Of a DNA stretch of 38,212 bases, positions 25,210-34,812 are shown piece after piece. Source of the DNA: an uncultured Alphaproteobacteria bacterium (lineage in GTDB: Bacteria; Pseudomonadota; Alphaproteobacteria; Methylaequorales; Methylaequoraceae); contig CACBBU010000010.1 in NCBI GenBank assembly GCA_902537615.1, positions 1-38,212 on the forward strand, in the 5' to 3' direction. Position 1 is the first letter of the stretch. Every line of letters starts with the position of its first letter. A program made the position numbers and the translations under genes. The notes beneath the pieces are model-generated. The model was not told the origin of the DNA, searched no databases, and saw nothing but the letters and a program-made list of their open reading frames with translations.

Positions 25210-26069
25210 TTCTGAAGAAAAATTACAGTCGTTATAACAGCTCCTACATAAACGTTAAAATCAAAGATAGATTTATAAGATTTTTTATTCTTAAAATTTA
25301 CGTATTCTATTATATAACACAAAAAAACTGTTGATGTTAAAATTACAGTTTCTGTAATAGAATTTTGTTTTTTTTCAAGAATGCTTAAATTTAGAAAAAT
25401 AAAGCTGATAAAAAAAATGAAAAAAATTGTAATTCTAGGTTTTCTTTCCAGATATATTGCTAAAGATTTCACCCCTACCAATTTGTCATCTGAAAGATCT
25501 TGAAAGGCATATATTGTATCGTAAGCAATTGTTAAAAATATACCTGATAAATATAAATATATAACACCTAGGTTTAGTTGATCGTTTTGTGTTAAAAAAC
25601 CTACTAATACCCCCCAATTAAAAACTAAACCAAGAATGACTTGTGGAAAATTAGTTACTCTCTTAAAAAGAGGATAAATTACAACTAAGGGAAAGATTAA
25701 TAAACCAAAAAAGATTACCTTAGCATTGAAATTAATTAAGATTACAAAACCAATAATTAATTGAAAAATAATAAAACACAAAACATCAAAGTTACTAACT
25801 AAATTTTTTGCTAAAGGTCTATTTTTTGTTCGTTTGATTTTTTTGTCTAAATCTTTGTCAAAAAAATCATTGATGCAGCAACCGGCTCCTCTCATTACGA
25901 AAGAGCCTATAAATAATAAAAGTAATGTAAATAAATAATTACCACTAAAATTTGGGTTATATAAAACTCCCCAAAAGCATGGCCACATTAAAAGAAAAGC
26001 TCCGGTTGGATAATTATATCTACCTAATACTAATAAAGTATTGATTTTTTTTTTCAATTTTCTAAACAT
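25200..26069 (-). CDS. ubiA: 4-hydroxybenzoate polyprenyltransferase
   Basis: Integral membrane prenyltransferase attaching the polyprenyl tail to 4-hydroxybenzoate in ubiquinone synthesis; 289 aa with about eight hydrophobic segments. The two Asp-rich Mg-pyrophosphate motifs are NDFFDKDLD (67-75, followed by RTKNRPLA) and DTIYAFQDLSDD (184-195). These match UbiA rather than CtaB, which is also present in the window. Divergence from the rsmE-gshA pair is a conserved alphaproteobacterial context. Confidence 0.93.
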   Translation of the reverse strand: MFRKLKKKINTLLVLGRYNYPTGAFLLMWPCFWGVLYNPNFSGNYLFTLLLLFIGSFVMRGAGCCINDFFDKDLDKKIKRTKNRPLAKNLVSNFDVLCFIIFQLIIGFVILINFNAKVIFFGLLIFPLVVIYPLFKRVTNFPQVILGLVFNWGVLVGFLTQNDQLNLGVIYLYLSGIFLTIAYDTIYAFQDLSDDKLVGVKSLAIYLERKPRITIFFIFFISFIFLNLSILEKKQNSITETVILTSTVFLCYIIEYVNFKNKKSYKSIFDFNVYVGAVITTVIFLQNYL

Positions 26070-26136
26070 AAGTCAGGAAATTCTTATAATCATTCGTTTT
26101 CGTTGATAGTCATAATTTTTTAATGAAAGTACTAAA
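26070..26136. promoter_or_regulatory. 67-bp divergent intergenic region between ubiA and rsmE
   Basis: This spacer must hold start signals for ubiA (-) and rsmE (+). It contains ttgatagtcataattttttaatgaaag upstream of rsmE: TTGATA (26103-26108) could be a -35 box, but a matching -10 at 16-18 bp spacing is only weak. No hairpin or operator stands out. Confidence 0.2.
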
Positions 26137-26834
26137 ATGCCAAAGATAAGATTGTTTTTCAAAGAAAATTTTATTCAAAATAAACCACTCAGTCTTGATA
26201 ATAATAAATTTCATTATTTAAAAAATGTAATGAGAAAAAAGGAAAATGATAAAATTTTTATTTTTAATGAAAGGGAGGAGTGGTGTGGAAAATTGCAACT
26301 AGTAGGTGAAAAAAAAGTTATTCCAGAACATTTGATAAAAAAACAGAAGTCGTTCCAGATATTTGGCTATGTTTTGCACTTATAAAATCTAAGAATATAA
26401 ACAATCTTATAGAAAAAGTTACTGAGATAGGGTTGAAAAAAATTATTCCGATTGAAACATCACATTCAGAAAAATATACACCAAACTATCAAAGATTAAA
26501 AAAAGTCTGTATAGAAGCTGTAGAGCAAAGTGAGTCTTGTAATGTTCCAAAAATAGAAAAAAAAAAAAAACTTTGCAAATTGTTTGAAAATTGGGATCGA
26601 GATAGAGTGATTATTTTTTGTGATGAAGAAAGACGAGGAAAAAATATTTTAAAAATACCAATTCAAGGGGAAAAAAAAATTGCCATTTTTATTGGTCCTG
26701 TTGGAGGTTGGAGTAAAGATGACAGACAAGGTCTAAAAAATTTAAATTTTTTTAATGTTACATTAGGAAGTAATGTTTTAAAAGTAGATACTGCTTGTAT
26801 AGTTTCTTTATCGAGTATCAGGAACTTATTATGA
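26137..26834 (+). pseudogene. rsmE: 16S rRNA (uracil1498-N3)-methyltransferase, split by a -1 frame change
   Basis: Two reading frames together give one complete RsmE (~232 aa; E. coli 243). The first (26137-26385) encodes the N-terminal PUA-like domain (IRLFFKENF ... HYLKNVMRKKENDKIFIFN). The SPOUT domain continues in the -1 frame from about 26343: TEVVPDIWLCFALIKSKN, VTEIGLKKIIPIETSHSEKY, the SAM-knot IFIGPVGGWSKDD and LGSNVLKVDTACI. The switch maps to a run of seven A (26337-26343), read A|AAA|AAA in the first frame. Reading A8, or slipping back one base, restores a continuous protein through LIKKTEVVPDIWL. The family-typical halves on both sides suggest either very recent decay, slippage rescue, or a sequencing indel. 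The stop overlaps the gshA ATG (ATGA). Confidence 0.85.
26337..26343 (+). other. A7 slippery heptamer at the rsmE frame switch
   Basis: Seven consecutive A in the phase X|XXY|YYZ (A AAA AAA, reading ATA AAA AAA CAG). This is a known permissive heptamer for -1 ribosomal slippage, and A tracts also promote RNA polymerase slippage. A single -1 shift here moves translation into the frame encoding the rest of RsmE. I see no strong downstream stem-loop or upstream Shine-Dalgarno-like stimulator, which argues for polymerase slippage or an indel over classical programmed frameshifting. Confidence 0.5.
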
Positions 26835-28183
26835 ATTCTACACTGAGTAAAAATTTATTAGTTCAAATATTTTCTGACGGTTGTAAAAAAAAATCTAAAT
26901 GGAGGATAGGGACAGAACATGAAAAGTTTGGATTTAAAAAAAAGTCATTAGAGCCTATAAATTTTAAGGATATTAATGAGATTTTTTTAAAGTTAAGTAA
27001 AAAGTATAACTGGGAAAAAATTTTTGAGGGATCGAATTTAATAGCTCTAAAAAAAAACCACGCATCCATAACACTTGAACCAGGAGGACAAATTGAACTT
27101 TCTGGGGCTCCTATGGAAGATCTTTTTGAAACTTGTAAAGAGGTTAATCAACATCAAAGTGAACTAGATGATATTTGTAAGGAAATGGGTATTGATTTTT
27201 TGGGCATGGGACTTTTACCTAAATGGCAAATAAATAAAATAAAATTGATGCCAAAAAAAAGATATAAAATAATGAGTAACCATATGCCTAAAGTTGGATC
27301 AAAAGGATTAGATATGATGTTTAGAACTGCAACGATTCAAGCAAATTATGATTTTTCCTCCGAGTGTGACATGATAAAAAAAATGAGAGTTTCTCAATCC
27401 TTACAACCAGTAATAATTGCACTTTACGCAAACTCACCTTTCATAGATGGAAAAGTAACAAACTATAAAAGTTTCAGGTCATATATATGGACCAAAACTG
27501 ATAAAAAAAGATGTGGAGTATTACCCTTTATATATGAAAGTTCTTTTTCTTTTGAACGATACGTTGATTATCTTCTTGATATTCCAATGTATTTCATTGT
27601 GCGAAATAACGAATATATTAACATGACAAGATATACGTTTAGAAACTTCTTAAAAAAAAAAGTTTTTAATAAAACAGAACCTACCCTTGCAGATTGGAAA
27701 GTTCATTTAACAACTGTTTTTCCAGAAGTCAGGCTGAAGAGTTTTATTGAATTAAGAGGAGCGGATGGAGGGCCTTGGTCAAGAGTGTGTGCTCTTCCTG
27801 CATTTTGGACTGGAATCTTGTATGATCAGGAAAACCTTGATGTAACATGGTCTGAAATTAATCATTGGAATTATTCGGAAATTCTAAATTTTTACCAAAA
27901 TGTAAGAAAGAATGGACTAAATACTTTTACTCCAGATGGTGAGAAGTTATCAGACTTTGCAAAAAAAATTATTAAAAAATCAAATGATGGTCTAGTTAGA
28001 AGAAATATCAAAACAGACAGAGGTAATGAATCAGTTTTTTTAGAACCACTTAAAAAAATATTAGAATCGGGAAAGTCACCAGCTGAAATGTGGAAAAAAT
28101 TATTTATTAGTGAATGGAATTATGACATTGATATGCTGTATGAGACAAATTATTTTAAGGTGTTAGAAAATGAAAAAGTTTGA
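26831..28183 (+). CDS. gshA: Glutamate--cysteine ligase, plant/alphaproteobacterial type
   Basis: First enzyme of glutathione synthesis. 450 aa from the ATG at 26831, which overlaps the rsmE stop in ATGA; an in-frame ATG at 26795 would begin inside rsmE and adds no conserved sequence. Motifs of the class shared by plants and Alphaproteobacteria: WRIGTEHEKFGF (24-35), SITLEPGGQIELSGAP, GLDMMFRTATIQANYDF, and IELRGADGGPWSRVCALPAFWTGILYD. rsmE-gshA adjacency, divergent from ubiA, is typical of Alphaproteobacteria. gshB is not in the window. The end overlaps the chorismate mutase gene by 14 bp. Confidence 0.94.
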   Translation: MNSTLSKNLLVQIFSDGCKKKSKWRIGTEHEKFGFKKKSLEPINFKDINEIFLKLSKKYNWEKIFEGSNLIALKKNHASITLEPGGQIELSGAPMEDLFETCKEVNQHQSELDDICKEMGIDFLGMGLLPKWQINKIKLMPKKRYKIMSNHMPKVGSKGLDMMFRTATIQANYDFSSECDMIKKMRVSQSLQPVIIALYANSPFIDGKVTNYKSFRSYIWTKTDKKRCGVLPFIYESSFSFERYVDYLLDIPMYFIVRNNEYINMTRYTFRNFLKKKVFNKTEPTLADWKVHLTTVFPEVRLKSFIELRGADGGPWSRVCALPAFWTGILYDQENLDVTWSEINHWNYSEILNFYQNVRKNGLNTFTPDGEKLSDFAKKIIKKSNDGLVRRNIKTDRGNESVFLEPLKKILESGKSPAEMWKKLFISEWNYDIDMLYETNYFKVLENEKV

Positions 28184-28460
28184 ATCTTTGCAAGAATTAA
28201 GAAAGAACATTGATGAAATTGATCTAAAAATCCTTGATCTAATTCAAAAAAGAAAAAATTTAGTCACAGAGGTAGTTAAATTAAAAAAAAGAGACCAGAT
28301 AGTTGATCAAAAAAGGATTGAGTTTATTTTGAATAAACTAAAAGTTGAGGCTTTAAAAAGAGGGTTATCTATTGAATTTATAGAGGAAATATGGACTTTG
28401 ATGATCAAAAATTTTATTAAGTACGAGGAAGAAATTTTTGACGAAGTTCATAAAAAATAA
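28170..28460 (+). CDS. Chorismate mutase, AroQ class
   Basis: A 96-residue, all-helical monofunctional chorismate mutase that converts chorismate to prephenate for Phe/Tyr synthesis. The pattern LRKNIDEIDLKILDLIQKRKNLVTEVVKLKK gives the expected active-site Arg11, Arg28 and Lys39; DQKRIE (46-51) follows in the second helix. There is no prephenate dehydratase or dehydrogenase fusion and no signal peptide, so it acts in the cytosol. It is translationally coupled to gshA (14-bp overlap) and ends 2 bp from tldD on the opposite strand. An isochorismate-pyruvate lyase of the same fold is an alternative, but no siderophore genes are near. Confidence 0.85.
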   Translation: MKKFESLQELRKNIDEIDLKILDLIQKRKNLVTEVVKLKKRDQIVDQKRIEFILNKLKVEALKRGLSIEFIEEIWTLMIKNFIKYEEEIFDEVHKK

Positions 28461-28462
28461 GT

Positions 28463-29863
28463 TTAAATAGTTCCTCCGACAGTAAGTTTTTTGATTTTAA
28501 GGCTGGGTTGTCCTACACCGACAGGTACCATTTGTCCCTCTTTACCACATGTTCCAATTCCATTGTCCAATTCAAGGTTATTCCCAACCATTGTAACTTG
28601 TTTCAAAATATCAGGGCCATTTCCAATTAACGTTGCCCCTTTGAGGGGGTTCCCAATCTTTCCGTCAATGATTTCAAATGCCTCTGAGGCACTGAAAACA
28701 AACTTTCCAGAGGTAATGTCAACCTGACCACCACTAAATTGAGTGGCATATATTCCTTTTTTTGTTGATTTTATTAGCTCATCATGCTCATATTTTCCAG
28801 GAAGCATGTATGTATTGGTCATTCTTGGCATGGGAATGTGCGAATAGCTCTGTCTTCTTCCATTACCAGTTGGTGATTGTTTCATGAGTCTAGCATTTAA
28901 TCTATCATGCATAAAGCCTTTAAGCTTTCCCGCCTCAATTAAAACTGTATTCTGTGATTTAGTACCTTCGTCGTCTATTGTTAGTGAACCTCGTCTGTTA
29001 GGAATAGTCCCGTCATCAACAATTGTAATCTGGTCGGATGCAACAGGCTTTCCTATTAAATCATAAAAAGCAGATGTTTTTTTTCTGTTAAAGTCTCCTT
29101 CAAGACCATGACCAATAGCTTCGTGAAGAAGTATTCCAGGCCAGCCCGGACCTAGAACAACTGTTTGTTCGCCTGCGGGGGTAGGTTTAGCTGATAGTTT
29201 TAGCCTTGCTTGATTGAAAGCACTATCAACTGCACATTTCCAACTTTTTGAAAGAAAAAGATTGTCATACATATACCTTCCTCCCATACCGTAGGAACCT
29301 GTTTCTATCTTACCATTTTTTTCAACTGAAATATTTACATTTAATCTAACTAGAGGTCTGGAATCATAAAAAAAGTCACCACCTTTTTTTGAGATTTCAA
29401 TATTTTGATAACTTCCATTAAGCGATATTGAAACTTGTTTGATGGTTGATGAAATTCTTCTTGCATAATTATTTATTTTTCTTAATAAGTTAATTTTCTT
29501 ATCCAACCTAAACATTGAGATAGGATTGGTACTTTCATAAAGAGCTTGGTTACTTCTTAAATTATTTTTATTATAACATCCAAGCTTGATATTTTTATTT
29601 ATTGACCCTAATCCTTGATTTAATGCGTCCTCGTTTAATTCCGAACTATGATAAAAATTTATTGAATCACCCTGAACGGTTCTTAGTCCAAAGCCTCTAT
29701 CTTGGTCGTAACTAGCATTTTTAACTTTATTGTCATCAAATAAAATGTTTTCTGAGAAGACTTCCTCAACAAAAAGTTCTCCATCATCAAATTTTGATAA
29801 AAGTCCATCAATTTTTGATAAAACTATTTTATCGTCCCAGTTTTTTTTTTTAATTACACTCAT
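28463..29863 (-). CDS. tldD: TldD metalloprotease, catalytic subunit
   Basis: 466-residue TldD. The zinc motif HExxxH is intact at H247-E248 ... H252 in LLHEAIGHGLEGDFNRKKTSAF. Other family stretches are the N-terminal DDGELFVEEVFSEN ... DRGFGLRTVQ and the C-terminal MVGNNLELDNGIGTCGKEGQMVPVGVGQPSLKI. It works with PmbA/TldE (encoded at 23621-24961) as a protease for unstructured peptides. Divergence from coxB is a conserved alphaproteobacterial arrangement; 167 bp separate the start codons. Confidence 0.95.
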   Translation of the reverse strand: MSVIKKKNWDDKIVLSKIDGLLSKFDDGELFVEEVFSENILFDDNKVKNASYDQDRGFGLRTVQGDSINFYHSSELNEDALNQGLGSINKNIKLGCYNKNNLRSNQALYESTNPISMFRLDKKINLLRKINNYARRISSTIKQVSISLNGSYQNIEISKKGGDFFYDSRPLVRLNVNISVEKNGKIETGSYGMGGRYMYDNLFLSKSWKCAVDSAFNQARLKLSAKPTPAGEQTVVLGPGWPGILLHEAIGHGLEGDFNRKKTSAFYDLIGKPVASDQITIVDDGTIPNRRGSLTIDDEGTKSQNTVLIEAGKLKGFMHDRLNARLMKQSPTGNGRRQSYSHIPMPRMTNTYMLPGKYEHDELIKSTKKGIYATQFSGGQVDITSGKFVFSASEAFEIIDGKIGNPLKGATLIGNGPDILKQVTMVGNNLELDNGIGTCGKEGQMVPVGVGQPSLKIKKLTVGGTI

Positions 29864-30030
29864 TAAGTTTAATCCATATTTTTAAAAATATTTTTGATGA
29901 TCATTTATGTTGTAAATGTCCACATCCTTTATTATTATTTATCCAGCAAAAATAAACACTAATAAATTTATTTATGATTGTTTTTTAATAAATCATAACT
30001 ATATTGTTAACATATATATATAAACAGATA
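29864..30030. promoter_or_regulatory. Divergent promoter region tldD / cox operon with inverted repeats
   Basis: The largest intergenic region in the window (167 bp). It holds an 8-bp inverted repeat, ttatgatt (29972-29979) and aatcataa (29991-29998), separated by 11 nt, about 35 bp before the coxB ATG. There is also a perfect atgatcat palindrome (29897-29904) and GTTAAC (30006-30011). TTGTTT (29979-29984) and TATATT (30000-30005), 15 bp apart, could be a coxB promoter overlapping the inverted repeat, which would make the repeat a candidate operator. All are AT-rich and could arise by chance. Confidence 0.35.
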
Positions 30031-30848
30031 ATGCACAATATTTTATTTTTTTTTACACTAGCCTTCATCTCATTAATGAGTGGTGAAACATTTTCAAAGG
30101 GTCAACCATCTGAATGGCAGATCAGCTTTCAAGATGCTGCTTCTCCACTAATGCAGAGTTTAATTGATCTCCATGACTTCGTTTTTTGGATTATAACATT
30201 TATAACAATCTTCGTCTTTTTTTTACTTGCATATGTTTGCATTAGATTCAGTGCGAAAAATAACAAGAAACCAACTACCACTACTCACAATTCTTTATTA
30301 GAAGTAGCTTGGACAGTCATCCCTGTATTGTTACTTGTAGTTATTGCAATCCCTTCCTTCAAACTTCTTTACAACCAAAACGATTTTTCTAAAATTGATA
30401 TGACAATTAAAGCCACAGGTTATACTTGGTATTGGGGCTATGAATACCCCGATCACGATAGTATAACTTTTGATTCATTTATGCTTACTGAAGATGAACT
30501 AGAGGAGGGCCAACCACGTCTTTTGTCAACTGATAATCAATTAGTTGTCCCAGTTAATACCAATATAAAAATGCAAATTACGTCAGATCCTGCTGGTGTA
30601 ATTCACTCTTGGGCAGTCCCCTCTCTTGGTGTAAAAATGGACGCAATTCCTGGAAGACTTAACGAAACTTATTTTAACATTAACGAACCGGGGATGTACT
30701 ATGGTCAATGTTCTGAATTATGCGGGCCAGGTCATGGTTTTATGCCAATATCCATTAAAGCTGTTTCACAAGAAGATTTCGCAAGCTGGGTTGAGGAAGC
30801 AAAGGTTGAATTCGCGAGCGACAATAACGATGTTATAGTATCTAAATA

Positions 30849-30849
<1 letters not shown>
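30031..30849 (+). CDS. coxB: Cytochrome c oxidase subunit II
   Basis: Periplasm-facing CuA subunit that accepts electrons from cytochrome c. 272 aa from the ATG at 30031; an upstream in-frame TTG at 30004 is rejected because the ATG gives a good signal peptide (about 1-22, ending before QPSEWQISFQ). Two membrane helices follow (about 48-68 and 88-108). The full CuA ligand set is present: H192 in HSWAVP, C227, E229 and C231 in CSELC, H235 and M238 in GPGHGFM. The aromatic electron-entry patch YTWYWGYEYPD is also present. It is the first gene of the cox operon. Confidence 0.96.
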
Positions 30850-32421
<1,572 letters not shown>

Positions 32422-32440
32422 TGATTTTTTAGGTGCTCAT

Positions 32441-33349
32441 TTGAGTTCAAAATCCGTCATAAGCGAATTAAACGAGTCAGAGACTCAAAGCTCTTTAGAA
32501 GACTTCATCTCTCTTCTTAAACCAAGAGTTATGTCACTTGCTGTCTTTACATCTGTAAGTGGTCTACTCCTGTCGCCTGCAACACTCCATCCTTTTTTAT
32601 CTATTCTTTCAATTTTTTGCATATCATTGGGTGCTGGAGCATCAGGTGCGATTAACATGTGGTTTGACAGAGATATTGATAAAATGATGGAAAGAACAAA
32701 GAATAGACCTATTCCTTCAAAAAAAATTATGGCTGGAGATGCACTTGGCTTCGGTATTATCTTATCACTTGTTTCTGTAATTATCCTGGGGTTATCTGTT
32801 AATTATTTTGCTGCCTCTTTGCTAGCGCTATCAATTAGTTTTTATATTTTTATCTACACTGTATGGCTGAAAAGACGAACGCCACAAAACATTGTTATTG
32901 GAGGAGCTGCTGGAGCTTTCCCACCTGTTATAGGTTGGGCCTGTGCAACGGGAGATGTAAGTACCTTTCCGGTTATTTTATTTATTTTAATTTTTATATG
33001 GACCCCACCTCACTTTTGGGCACTTGCTTTATATAAAGACACTGAATATTCAAGAGCTAAAATTCCAATGCTACCGGTCATAAAAGGTCAAAGGAAAACA
33101 AAACAACAAATTTTAATTTACTCACTTCTACTTTTTTTTGTATCATTATCACCTTACTACTTTGGATTTTCAGGTAAAATTTACCTCTACTTATCTTTAA
33201 TATTAGGAGTTTATTTTGTCTACTTAGCTTATAAAATTTTCAGATCTAATGATAAAAGCAAAACTATTTATGCTCCGAGGTTATTTAAATTCTCAATACT
33301 TTACCTTTATTTGGTTTTTTTAATTCTGGTAATTGACAAGTATGTATAG
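32441..33349 (+). CDS. ctaB: Protoheme IX farnesyltransferase (heme O synthase)
   Basis: UbiA-superfamily membrane enzyme that farnesylates heme B to heme O, precursor of heme A for subunit I. 302 aa with Asp-rich motifs NMWFDRDID (72-80, followed by KMMERTKNRP) and DTEYSRAKIPMLPVIKG, which are CtaB-specific. The start is TTG at 32441: an AGGTG ribosome-binding site is 5 nt upstream, and the next ATG in frame would cut into the conserved KPRVMSLAVFTS helix. It sits 19 bp after coxA in the standard coxBA-ctaB order. Confidence 0.93.
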   Translation: MSSKSVISELNESETQSSLEDFISLLKPRVMSLAVFTSVSGLLLSPATLHPFLSILSIFCISLGAGASGAINMWFDRDIDKMMERTKNRPIPSKKIMAGDALGFGIILSLVSVIILGLSVNYFAASLLALSISFYIFIYTVWLKRRTPQNIVIGGAAGAFPPVIGWACATGDVSTFPVILFILIFIWTPPHFWALALYKDTEYSRAKIPMLPVIKGQRKTKQQILIYSLLLFFVSLSPYYFGFSGKIYLYLSLILGVYFVYLAYKIFRSNDKSKTIYAPRLFKFSILYLYLVFLILVIDKYV

Positions 33350-33353
33350 ATCT

Positions 33354-33446
33354 ATGGATAAAAAAAAAAAAAAAAATATAGCTTTAGGACTGTTCCTTTT
33401 CACATTGGCAGCTATTTTTTACTGTGTAACTTTGTTGAAATTTTAA
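33354..33446 (+). CDS. Small single-span membrane protein, CoxF-like
   Basis: A 30-codon gene between ctaB and ctaG: MDKKKKKNIALGLFLFTLAAIFYCVTLLKF. It has a basic N-terminus and one hydrophobic helix (residues 8-28). Many alphaproteobacterial cox operons carry a tiny one-helix protein (CoxF or unnamed) at just this place, so this is probably real. Its stop is one base before the ctaG ATG. An in-frame ATG at 33342 would add four residues and overlap ctaB by 8 bp. The Lys run is encoded by a tract of 17 A (33360-33376), which is prone to slippage. Its role in oxidase assembly is inferred from position only. Confidence 0.65.
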   Translation: MDKKKKKNIALGLFLFTLAAIFYCVTLLKF

Positions 33447-33447
33447 A

Positions 33448-33987
33448 ATGCAAAAACATAAAATAAAATTTCACGCCACATCACTGGTTTTTTTCGCTCT
33501 GTTCATGCTAACGATGAGCTATGCAGCCGTTCCGCTCTATAAACTTTTTTGTCAGGTAACAGGCTATGGCGGAACCCCCATGATAAATAAATCAAATACT
33601 ACAAACGGAGAGTTCGGCGAAATAAAAATAAGATTTGATTCCTCAACAGAAAAAAACTCACCGGTTGTCTTTAAGCCACAAAAAAAAATAATAAAAGTTA
33701 AAATAGGAGAAAACAATTTGGCTTTTTACAATGCTAAAAACAATACAGACTTCCCCTTAAAAACTATGTCTGTTTTTAATGTAACGCCGTTAAATGCAGG
33801 TAAATACTTTAATAAAATTGAATGTTTTTGTTTTGAGGAACAGAAATTGTCACCCAATGAAGCTGTAGAAATGCCTGTCTCTTTTTTTATTGACCCTTCA
33901 ATAAAAGATGATAAATTTATTAATGATTTGAGTGAGATAACTCTGTCCTATACAATGTTTGTAAGAAATAAGGAAGAAAATGAGTGA
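33448..33987 (+). CDS. ctaG: Cytochrome c oxidase assembly protein CtaG (Cox11)
   Basis: 179-residue copper chaperone that delivers copper to the CuB site of subunit I. One N-terminal membrane helix (about 11-30) is followed by VPLYKLFCQVTGYGGTP with Cys35, then a periplasmic beta domain with the copper-binding CFCF motif (C126, C128 in KIECFCFEEQKLSP). Length is as usual. It overlaps coxC by 8 bp. Confidence 0.95.
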   Translation: MQKHKIKFHATSLVFFALFMLTMSYAAVPLYKLFCQVTGYGGTPMINKSNTTNGEFGEIKIRFDSSTEKNSPVVFKPQKKIIKVKIGENNLAFYNAKNNTDFPLKTMSVFNVTPLNAGKYFNKIECFCFEEQKLSPNEAVEMPVSFFIDPSIKDDKFINDLSEITLSYTMFVRNKEENE

Positions 33988-34801
33988 TAATCAAAAACAT
34001 CCGTACCATTTAGTTGATCCTAGCCCTTGGCCCTTGGTAACAGCTGCATCACTTCTTATCTTAGCCTACGGTTTTATTACATTTATGCATCAGGATAAAT
34101 CCTTGCTTTTTATAATTGGGACAGTTGCTTTAATTGCATCAAGTATTTTTTGGTGGAGGGATGTTGTCTCCGAGTCAGAAGGTGGAAAGTTTCACAACAA
34201 AGTGGTTCAGATAGGTCTAAGATATGGGATGATTCTTTTCATAGCTTCTGAAGTAATGTTCTTCTCTGCTTGGTTTTGGGCGTTTTTTGATGTTGCTTTT
34301 TATCCGGGTGAAAATAGTCAAGAGTTAATTGGACGTCAAGAAGCTTTAGGAGGTGTTTTTCCACCTGAAGATATTGAATTGATACCCCCTTTCGGGATAC
34401 CTCTATTAAACACCTTTATTTTATTAGCTTCTGGAGGAACAGTAACATGGGCTCATCATGCGTTGAGAGAAAACGATAGAAAAAACTTTCTCATATTTTT
34501 ATTTTTAACAATACTCTTAGGACTTATTTTCACAGGTTTTCAAGGATACGAATATCTTCATGCAACTTTTAGTATTGATGAAGGTATTTATCCTTCAACT
34601 TTCTACATGGCAACAGGCTTTCATGGTGCTCACGTAATTATTGGAACAATCTTTTTAATTGTTTGCTTCATCAGAGGTGCTAAGGGGCACTTTAAACCCG
34701 AAAAACATTTAGGTTTTGAATTTGCTGCATGGTATTGGCATTTCGTTGATGTTGTTTGGTTATTCCTATTCACATTTGTTTACTGGTGGGCTTCTTTTTA
34801 G
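33980..34801 (+). CDS. coxC: Cytochrome c oxidase subunit III
   Basis: 273-residue integral membrane subunit with seven predicted helices. Conserved segments: HPYHLVDPSPWPL at the N-terminus, GMILFIASEVMFFSAWFWAFF, ASGGTVTWAHHAL, FQGYEYLHATFSIDEGIYPSTFYMATGFHGAHVIIGT and the C-terminal AAWYWHFVDVVWLFLFTFVYWW. These match the mitochondrial-type subunit. The start overlaps ctaG by 8 bp with AGGA 6 nt upstream. Confidence 0.97.
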   Translation: MSDNQKHPYHLVDPSPWPLVTAASLLILAYGFITFMHQDKSLLFIIGTVALIASSIFWWRDVVSESEGGKFHNKVVQIGLRYGMILFIASEVMFFSAWFWAFFDVAFYPGENSQELIGRQEALGGVFPPEDIELIPPFGIPLLNTFILLASGGTVTWAHHALRENDRKNFLIFLFLTILLGLIFTGFQGYEYLHATFSIDEGIYPSTFYMATGFHGAHVIIGTIFLIVCFIRGAKGHFKPEKHLGFEFAAWYWHFVDVVWLFLFTFVYWWASF

Positions 34802-34812
34802 CCTTGCCATAA

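Noticed and set aside
26337-26343. Classical programmed -1 frameshift site with stimulatory structure
   Set aside because: The heptamer phase is right, but no clear downstream stem-loop or pseudoknot and no upstream SD-like stimulator is visible, so programmed frameshifting is kept only as one of several explanations.
29864-30030. tRNA or small RNA gene in the largest gap
   Set aside because: No cloverleaf, GTTCRAnnC T-loop or CCA-like end is present; the sequence is very AT-rich with only short dyads.
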